The notes beneath the pieces were generated by a model that ran no database searches, had not been told where the DNA came from, and saw only the letters and a list, made by a program, of their open reading frames with translations. DNA of 52,640 nucleotides, from positions 1-52,640 of the forward strand of contig JAHBMJ010000249.1 in NCBI GenBank assembly GCA_018398765.1, read 5' to 3'. Source of the DNA: Chromera velia (Eukaryota > Sar > Chromeraceae). Position 1 is the stretch's first letter; each line of letters begins with the position of its first letter. Shown one piece after another: positions 46,157-52,640 of the stretch. The position numbers and the translations under genes are program-made.

Positions 46157-48523
46157 ATGTCGGTAAGGTCAACCTTGGGGCGTGTTCCCTTGCTATTCCT
46201 TTGTCTTTGCCTTCTTTTAGACAAAGGGGCTGGAGAGCAACCTGTCGGTTTTCTACAGTCCTCCCACCATGCTTCGTGTGTGAGACGGTCCAGACGCAGA
46301 CAGCCCCCCGGCCACGTCTGTTCTCCACATCCGATCAAGGATGATGCAGCAGTCTCCAAGGATCCTCTTGAAAAGACGTTGCTGGAAGCCTCAATGGCAT
46401 TGCCTGCAGTCCTCTTGGCAACCGTGTTGGATGCGTCAGCCAGTCAAGTCGCCCTCTCTCATAGTTCTCTGGTACCGGTCGAAATGACCTCCCCGTACAC
46501 AGTCGGGCAGTTTGTCCAGCGTCTGATGGTGACAGTCGGGCAGTTTCTCCAGCCTCTGATGATGACAGGCGGGCAGTTTGTCCACCGTCTGATGATGACA
46601 GGCGGGCAGTTTGTCCACCGTCTGATGATGACGTTGACTGACTCGAGACTTTTGTTTTTTGCAACCAGACTTGTATTTTTTTACGCAGTGTTTCGATTTG
46701 CCTCCGAAAAGTTGTCGTCTGCTATGAAATGGTTGGAGGAGGGCCAGAAGAAATGGTTGGAGGAGGGCCCCCCTGGAAGTAGCGTGAAAGAACTTCTGGC
46801 CAAATTCGTTTCGAAAAACACCACATTTTCTGACGTGGTTGGCCTAGAGGAGGCAAAGGAGGAGTTGAAGGAGATTGCAGACATGCTGAAATATCCCAAA
46901 AAGTATCGGCAATTGGATGCACGGATTCCCGCTGGTGTGCTCTTGACAGGCCCTCCAGGGTGCGGCAAGACTTTGCTTGCGAAGGCTTTAGCGGGAGAGA
47001 CCGACACGAAGTTCATTTCCGTGTCTGGCGCCGACCTCACGAGCATGTTCATGAATGTGGCGTCGGAAAAACTACAGAAAATTTTCAAAGCTGCAGATCA
47101 GGAGAAGAGGTGCATCGTATTCATGGACGAGTTCGATACCATCGCCAAGCAGAGGTTTTCCTCACCAGGCAGTCAAGGGGCTTCGATGGACAACGACGCG
47201 ACTGTGAACACAATCCTTACAGCGATGGACGGTTTTCATTCTAGAGCGCAGGAGGGAAATGTCACAATCGTGATCGCTGCGACAAACAGACCCCAGACTC
47301 TTGACGAGGCCGTGACCCGTGCCGGCAGATTTGACCGGAAGATAAGAGTGGGGCTGCCCTCAAAAGAAGGCCGGAAGTCGATGCTGGAGCTGTATCTGAG
47401 AAAGGTTCCCATGAGCAACGAGGCAAGGGAGCATCTTCAGTCTCTTGCAGGTAGGAGGGAAAGAGGGAAAGTGGAAAGATGAACTTGAGAAATCGACACA
47501 GGACTCGATGTATGATGACGTAGAATTACAGTTCGCATGCGGATTTTGATCGTGTCCATGCAAATCATACTCATGATCCTGCATGATGAATTGATTGCAG
47601 ATAGAACAACTGGGTGGAGTGGTGCTCTTTTGGAGTCCACAGCCAACGAGGCGAAGCTGAATGCTGGCCGTCGCTGCTCGTGGAAGGACGCGGGAATAGT
47701 AATGGGGGGTACGACGGTGATTCCGACAGGGAGAAACACTAAGATTGTATATGGAGGGGGGGAAATCCAAAGTGTGGAGGGCGGGAGGATCGCGGAGGAA
47801 GGTGAAGAGACGGAAGGGGAATGGGATCCAAATCTCCGCATCGAGGTGGATGATCTCGAACGTGCGTGGGAGAGGGTTTTGATGGGCCCTCGTACAATCG
47901 GACAAGGATGGCGCGCTCCGTACAACGCACAGCGGAATCGTTGTGTGGCAGTGCACGAGGCCGGCCATGCCCTGGTTGCCTCACTGATCCCTGACGGCCC
48001 AGTTGTTGAGTCTGTCAGCATAGTACCTCGATTGGGCATTGCAGAAGATGAGGGTGGTATTGTGGGTGGGTTTACCAGTTTCCGTCAGAGAGAAGGGAAT
48101 CTGGAGTCGTCAGACAGCTTGAAGGCGCAGCTGGCGACGAGTTATGGGGGGAGGGCGGCGGAGGAGGAAGTCTTCGGCGCGGCCGGGACGACGCCGGGGG
48201 CGTCGGCAGACATCGAATCTGCAACAAAGCTTGCGAAGCAAATGGTGGGATCCTTGGGATTTTCTCCCTTGATAGGTCCTGTGCATATGCCGTCCCTCGG
48301 GGAAGCGGCAGAGACTGAGATGTCACGGGAGGTGCAGGTGCTCTTGACTGAGGCCTATGATCGTGCCAAAAAATTGATGCGAGACAATCGACCTCTGTTA
48401 GATACAACAACAGAGCTTCTCTTGAAGAAGGAAGATGTCAGTGGAAGTGAACTCAGAGAGCTTGTGAAGGAGTTGGGGAAAAGGTCAGTGGAAGAAGTGA
48501 AGTCAGAGAGCCAGGGTGGCTGA
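46157..48523 (+). CDS. ftsH: FtsH-type AAA+ zinc metalloprotease, probably organellar
   Basis: FtsH proteases are membrane-anchored ATPases that extract and degrade membrane proteins, including photosystem subunits in plastids. Exon 1 is 46157-47450 and exon 2 is 47601-48523, joined in phase 1 (G|AT; donor GTAGGA, acceptor TTGCAG), giving 738 residues. Residues 1-30 hold a hydrophobic core (RVPLLFLCLCLLL) after a basic start and are followed by an Arg-rich stretch, as expected of a bipartite plastid leader. Four copies of an 11-residue GQF...LMMT repeat precede a membrane segment (LLFFATRLVFFYAVF). The AAA domain has Walker A GPPGCGKT (about 265-272), Walker B IVFMDEFD (about 324) and the second region of homology ATNRPQTLDEAVTRAGRFDR. 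After the intron come TTGWSGALLE and the zinc site HEAGH (550-554). PGASADIESAT supplies the third zinc-ligand region. I used ATG 46157; no in-frame ATG lies just upstream. Plastid location is an inference. Confidence 0.9.
46499..46630 (+). repeat. Four 33-bp in-frame tandem repeats in FtsH
   Basis: Four consecutive 33-base units start with ACAGTCGGGCAGTTT or ACAGGCGGGCAGTTT and encode 11-residue repeats of the form T-V/G-GQF-V/L-x-x-LM-x. The last two units are identical, showing recent duplication. They lie between the presumed leader and the membrane segment. Confidence 0.95.
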
Positions 48524-50640
48524 TTTTTCTGGTGGCCATAAAACGGTTCGGCCGGCCAGCCGGCCAAAGCCGGCCAAACGGTTTCTGGCTGATCAAAGCT
48601 CTCCGGTCAAAATTGGGTAGACCGTCGCCTCAACATTAACTGTCACTCAAAATTTATAGGTTGACAGACTGTGATAGTCTCTAAAGAGAAGTGCTAGAGG
48701 CTAGAGCTATAGTAGATCATAGTAGTGTAAAGTTACTATAAACTGATTATACATGAGATTATACCTCATAACTATAAAACTATTAAAAGTTGTATATATT
48801 AGTGATTACTACTACACTGATTAGTGATTATAGCCAATATACAGTCAAATTGTCAATCAATGAAGAAATAAAAGCCCTAGCAAAAGCCAGAAAAACACAA
48901 ATAAAGAAACTTTGGCTACGTTTTTAAGCTTACTGAGAGCCTTTTGTATGGTACTTTTTGGATTGCTCTTTCATTTTTTCGACAACCTGAAGGTATTGTT
49001 TCATTGAGTTGGAAAGTGGACATTTTGATAAAAATGTTTATCCACTTTTTGATGCACTGACAGAAAGCAATTTTGAAAGCGCCGCCTTTGGCGCCGGGCA
49101 GAGACCATCTCCGTTAAATTGGAGGCGTTTGGTCTACAGCTAGGCTCCACAGTGTTCCGGGGGTATATAGTCATAATTATTAAACCAAACTGAATCATAC
49201 CAGCAAGTGCCAGCAACAGTTTATATATGCTCTTTCTGAGCACGTATTTCCTGTCACTAAAAAAATTTTTCAGGATAAATAGTACACCAGAATTCTTCTT
49301 AAAAACGTGTTACAGTCCGACTTACAGATCTGATTCAATTTTTTTCATAGTACAAATCGCCCAGCAAATGTCCTATGCAGCTGTAATGTATATGGATTTC
49401 GGTCTTGTCTTTCACGCTCTGCTCAAGCTTCTGTTTTCATTTTTATGCTGTAAAACTGTTATTTGAACTTCCCACTAAGGACTTCATCTTCGACTTTATC
49501 AAGAGTGCGAATAAACCTTTAAATTTGCTCATTTTGCTTGTCTGGGGCGCTCTGGGTCCGAGCTGCTTGACTCACAAGACTCTACTTTAAACTCATAGAG
49601 TTGCTCCTTTCAATCAAAAATCTATGCGCCTGAAGAGCTTATCCATGTAGAAGCGTATAGAAGCGTGCGACTGCTGCATGATCCTCGTGTCCGGCCCCCT
49701 TCTTCGGATTTTTACTAACTGTCCTCTAGACTGGCTCCTAGAATTACCATCGATGTGCTGGACCAGCTTCCTTAAACCTGCAAACAACGCCAGATGCAGC
49801 ATTTTTCCTTCTACTGATCCTCCTGTTGGCTCCTTGCGATCGTCTATACCCCCTGAAAACTTCATTATCCTTTGTTCAAACAGCAAATGAGTTCTGATGG
49901 CGGCTGAAAGGTTGTAAGCTGAAGTCCTTTGGGCTGCCTTATAATCCTTCAGCCTCACACAGCTGGCGTGGGATGGTAAGTAAGCATATTTGGTAAGTAG
50001 AGTACGTCACTTACAAGCGGCTTGAGAGGTGACATCGGTCTATACCGCAGAAACGATGAAGCTGCTACCATAATTCAAGATCATATATATGAGTCTGATT
50101 GTTGTACCTTCCTCTATTCATATATATAACATGCGTACGACAAGAGATGCACGCGCTATGCATATATCTACATATATCCGGATTTGTCCAAAGAGAATTA
50201 ATTTGAAAGTTCACTTGTGCAGTATATACTTCCGACAACCGACTCTAATATATGCCCGGAGAGGCGGTAAGAGACTCCAGTCATGCAATGCATTCATGAA
50301 TGCAACACTCACCGGATGCGTGCAACATGACATTTGCAACATTTTTTCATGCAAAGCAACATGTAGCATGCAGCCGCGGCCCGCGGTGCATGCATGGTGC
50401 TCGCATAACATTCGCAGGACGCATCGTTGCGCTTCGTTACGTTCAGGTGCAATGATGGCGGTCAGCCTATCATCGAGGAGGAGCCGTCGCCACTTCTGCT
50501 GGAAAAGCTTCTCACCTATTCCGACTTGCTGCGAAGACTTACACCCTGCTCTACGTCAACCTTCGTCCCGCGCACTTCCGGTTTCTCGTCAAACTGATCC
50601 TGCACAAATCCTGTCTCCTGACCTTTGCCGCAGAGAACAC
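48524..50640. other. AT-rich island between FtsH and the transporter gene
   Basis: No gene is supported. Immediately after the FtsH stop lies a GC-rich patch of repeated GGCCGGCCA and AAACGGTT words (48545-48590) followed by TTTCTGGCTGA, resembling the right subterminal part of the hAT-like element at 44735-44790. The rest is AT-rich. A minus-strand reading frame at 49614-49958 of about 114 codons is the only sizeable ORF; it has no recognised domain and starts without a convincing ATG context. Palindromic TATATA and GCATGCATG words occur near 50100-50400. Confidence 0.4.
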
Positions 50641-50655
50641 ATGCAAGGAAAATGA
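50641..50655 (+). promoter_or_regulatory. Minimal upstream ORF overlapping the transporter start
   Basis: ATG CAA GGA AAA TGA begins 11 bases before the predicted start of the transporter gene, and its stop overlaps the main start as ATGA. If transcribed, such a uORF could modulate initiation at ATG 50652 by reinitiation. Alternatively the true transcript begins downstream of it. Confidence 0.4.
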
Positions 50656-51713
50656 AAGCAGACGGTGAAATCAGTGCCTACAAGGTTGCCCTCTGCTCGA
50701 CAGGTTTCGCAGCAGATGCCTATGACCTGTTCATCGTCAACCTGGTCGAGGCGTTCCTGACCGAAGAGTTCCCAAAACACTCTTCGCTGGACATCATGCT
50801 GCTCTCCTCATCTATGCTCTGGGCTTCGCTTGTGGGGCAACTGACTTTTGGCATACTGGCCGATCGTTTTGGCAGAAAGGCTCTGTACGTAACGACCGTT
50901 GCCCTCATTGCGGCTGGGTCCCTGTTGTCTTCCCTGTACTTTCCGGGAATGGGAATTGGGCCCTTCGTTTGGGTTCCCCTCTTCCGAGCGGTGATGGGAA
51001 TCGGTCAGTTGAACTGGCCGTCTACATGCATTTGCTTGGAATGATATTCATTGAGTCCGGCCGGAGCAATTTCTACAGCAAAGATACGTGCTTCCCTCTC
51101 TGTACAGCTCCCTGTCCTTCGCAAACCCAAAAGCTCCTCTTCAGCGGACAGACATTCATTGTCTGTTTTCAATTATGCACTCCGCGCACAAAAAGGCTGT
51201 GAAACTGGAGCGTTCGCCCTCCTGCCAACCACTTGATTCGCTCTCTTTCTCCCAGCAGCTAGATGCGAAATGACATACAGTTTTTCACTCTGGTCTGTCA
51301 GTCCGTCTATCTATCCATCTATTCATCTATCCATCTGTATCCTTCCATTTATTCATCAACATATCTATCGGTCTGTCTGTCTGTCTGTCTGTCTGGCTGG
51401 CTGGCTGATGCACACACGGACTACCTAAGCGACTGGCTAGCTGACTGACTGGCTATATGACTGAACGACCGATTAGCTTGCTGGCTGACTGACTAACCGA
51501 CTGGATCACTGAATCGCTGACTGAGTGCCTGTTGACTGACTGGCTGACTGACAGACTGACTGGCTGACACTCATGGTTGCGCTTCCTTTTTCTCTTCCGC
51601 TGTGTGCACTTCAGGGATCGGGGGTGAATACCCTCTGTCTGCCTCCGTGGCAAGTGAGAGCGTGGGACCGAAGACTGCAGGGAAACTTCTTGCAATCGTG
51701 TTCTCCTTTCAAG
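50652..51713 (+). CDS. MFS transporter, inorganic-phosphate-symporter-like, 5' part
   Basis: Major facilitator superfamily protein most like PHO84/PHS phosphate:H+ symporters of the plasma membrane. Exon 1 is 50652-51003 and exon 2 is 51615-51713, joined in phase 1 (GTCAGT...TTCAG). The gene continues past 51714 (GTGGGT) and probably beyond the window. Exon 1 encodes STGFAADAYDLFIVNLV (first membrane helix with the family's D-x-Y-D-L-F), then LWASLVGQLTFGILADRFGRK (helix 2 and the MFS loop motif G-x-LaDrxGRk) and further hydrophobic helices. The join gives MGIGIGGEYPLSA, the signature of phosphate symporters, followed by KLLAIVFSFQG. ATG 50652 is the first in-frame ATG before helix 1; a short uORF overlaps it. 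Substrate assignment is by family signature only. Confidence 0.85.
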
Positions 51714-52002
51714 GTGGGTGGGTGAGCGCTCATTCGTGTCCTCTTTCTCTGTCTCTCCGCCTCTGTCTGTCTGTCTGTCTGTCTGTCTGCCTGCCTGTCT
51801 GTCCGAAAGAAAGGAAGCGTTTCGGAAAAGGTGAAGTGAAGAAAAGACGACATAGTCTGTCTGTCTGTCTGTCCGCCAAAAGAAGAAAGAAAAAAACAGA
51901 AGAGAATGAAGAAGAAGAAAAAGGGAAAGAAAAGAGGATATAGTATGTCTGTCTGTCTGTCAGTCTGTCAGTCAGTCTGTCTATCTGTCTGTCTGTCTGT
52001 TT

Positions 52003-52063
52003 GTTTCTTTTTGTCTGTGGTGTTCATGAAGAAAAAGAGGGAGAAGAAGAAGAAACATATAGT
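52003..52063 (+). repeat. Dispersed intronic repeat R2, copy 2 (shorter)
   Basis: TTTCTTTTTGTCTGTGGTGT followed by CATGAAGAAAAAGAGGGAG and AAGAAACATATAG matches 52447-52507 and, as reverse complement, 25008-25070, with a few mismatches. It ends in CTGT units like the other copies. Confidence 0.9.
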
Positions 52064-52097
52064 CTGTCTGTCAGTCTGTCAGTCTGTCAGTCAGTCA

Positions 52098-52133
<36 letters not shown>

Positions 52134-52288
52134 CTGTCTGTCTCTGTCCGTCTCTGTCTGTCTCTGTCTGTCTCTGTCTGTCTCTGTCTGTCTGTTCGAC
52201 GGTGCCGGTCCCCGCGTGCAGTTCCTTTTTTCCTTTTTCTTTTTTTAATTTTTGAATTTTCTTGTCTTGTCTTCTTTTCTTCTCTTTC

Positions 52289-52356
52289 TTGTCTTGAGTG
52301 GAAGCAGCAGAGGAGTAGCGTGTGAAACCAGTGATCACGTGAAAGTCTGTCGGGAG
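52289..52356 (+). repeat. Dispersed intronic repeat R1, copy 2
   Basis: CTTGTCTTGAGTGGAAGCAGC and, further on, AGTGATCACGTGA match 3408-3472 in the hydrolase intron, same strand, with scattered differences. Confidence 0.75.
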
Positions 52357-52426
52357 GTGGAGAGGCAAGGGGCGCTTAACTCTCACCTTTCGGGCCCCCT
52401 GCCCACGCTGTTTGATTGTTGGTGCT

Positions 52427-52506
52427 GTTCTTTTGTCTTTGTTCTTTCTTTCTTTTTGTCTGTTGTGTTCATGAAGAAAAGGAGGGAGAAGAAGAAGAAA
52501 CATATA

Positions 52507-52514
<8 letters not shown>
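52427..52514 (+). repeat. Dispersed intronic repeat R2, copy 3 (long)
   Basis: This is the copy closest to the HGH1 intron repeat at 25008-25085 (reverse complement). It runs from GTTCTTTTGTC through GTCTGTTGTGTTCATGAAG to AACATATAG and CTGT units. Confidence 0.9.
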
Positions 52515-52542
<28 letters not shown>

Positions 52543-52590
52543 GCGTGTCTGAAAAAAAGGCAGAAGAAGAAACATACAGTCTCTCTGTCA

Positions 52591-52638
<48 letters not shown>

Positions 52639-52640
52639 GC

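Larger units (their letters stand above)
51714..52640 (+). other. Transporter intron, repeat-rich, to the window edge
   Basis: Almost the whole stretch is CTGT tetranucleotide arrays (for example 51766-51800, 51944-51997, 52060-52195, 52507-52543 and 52577-52640), separated by dispersed repeats R1 and R2. No further exon with MFS features is visible before the end, so the next exon lies outside the window. Confidence 0.65.

Noticed and set aside
49614-49958. Minus-strand ORF of about 114 codons
   Set aside because: No recognisable domain, weak start, surrounded by AT-rich sequence. It is mentioned in the region entry but not called a gene.
51340-52640. CRISPR-like array of short repeats
   Set aside because: The units are pure tetranucleotides without unique spacers, in a eukaryotic intron.

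Overview
The window looks like nuclear DNA of a photosynthetic alveolate, most likely a chromerid alga such as Chromera velia. This is inferred from gene style and was not checked by any search. The genes are split by GT-AG introns, and introns and spacers are full of CTGT/CAGA, GA, CA and polypyrimidine repeats. There are tandem-AP2 DNA-binding proteins of the kind expanded in this lineage, and an FtsH protease whose N-terminus resembles a signal-plus-transit leader for a complex plastid. AT-rich islands alternate with GC-rich gene blocks.

Layout. 1-7 kb: a ten-exon alpha/beta hydrolase (+). 7.5-9.85 kb: an AT-rich island without genes. 12.4-18.7 kb: two divergent AP2 genes, a three-exon 903-residue protein (-) and a two-exon 277-residue protein (+), whose second AP2 domains are nearly identical in DNA. 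18.7-24 kb: no gene recognised, with a second AT-rich island at 23 kb. 24.0-27.05 kb: a seven-exon homologue of HGH1, the eEF2 folding chaperone (-). 27.3-37.3 kb: a large decayed Helitron-like element (+) with a HUH Rep domain, a PIF1-like helicase and spliceosomal introns. 37.9-40.6 kb: a reverse transcriptase ORF of unclear family (-) broken by one amber codon. 41.5-45.3 kb: a decayed non-LTR retrotransposon (-) with an RT, a zinc motif and an RLE-like C-terminus, split by a 1,025-bp hAT-like element that has 8-bp target duplications. 46.2-48.5 kb: an FtsH metalloprotease (+). 48.5-50.6 kb: an AT-rich island. From 50.65 kb to the window edge: the 5' part of a phosphate-transporter-like MFS gene (+), whose introns carry repeats also found in introns of the hydrolase and HGH1 genes.

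The host genes do not form one pathway. They are ordinary single eukaryotic genes separated by repeats, and roughly 18 kb (27.3-45.3 kb) is a cluster of transposable elements. The most informative signals are the Helitron that keeps its frame for kilobases while carrying many nonsense codons, the datable nested hAT insertion, the AP2 gene-conversion tract, and the sense-oriented dispersed intron repeats. Exon joins were chosen by phase-compatible GT-AG sites and conserved motifs; no transcript data were available.
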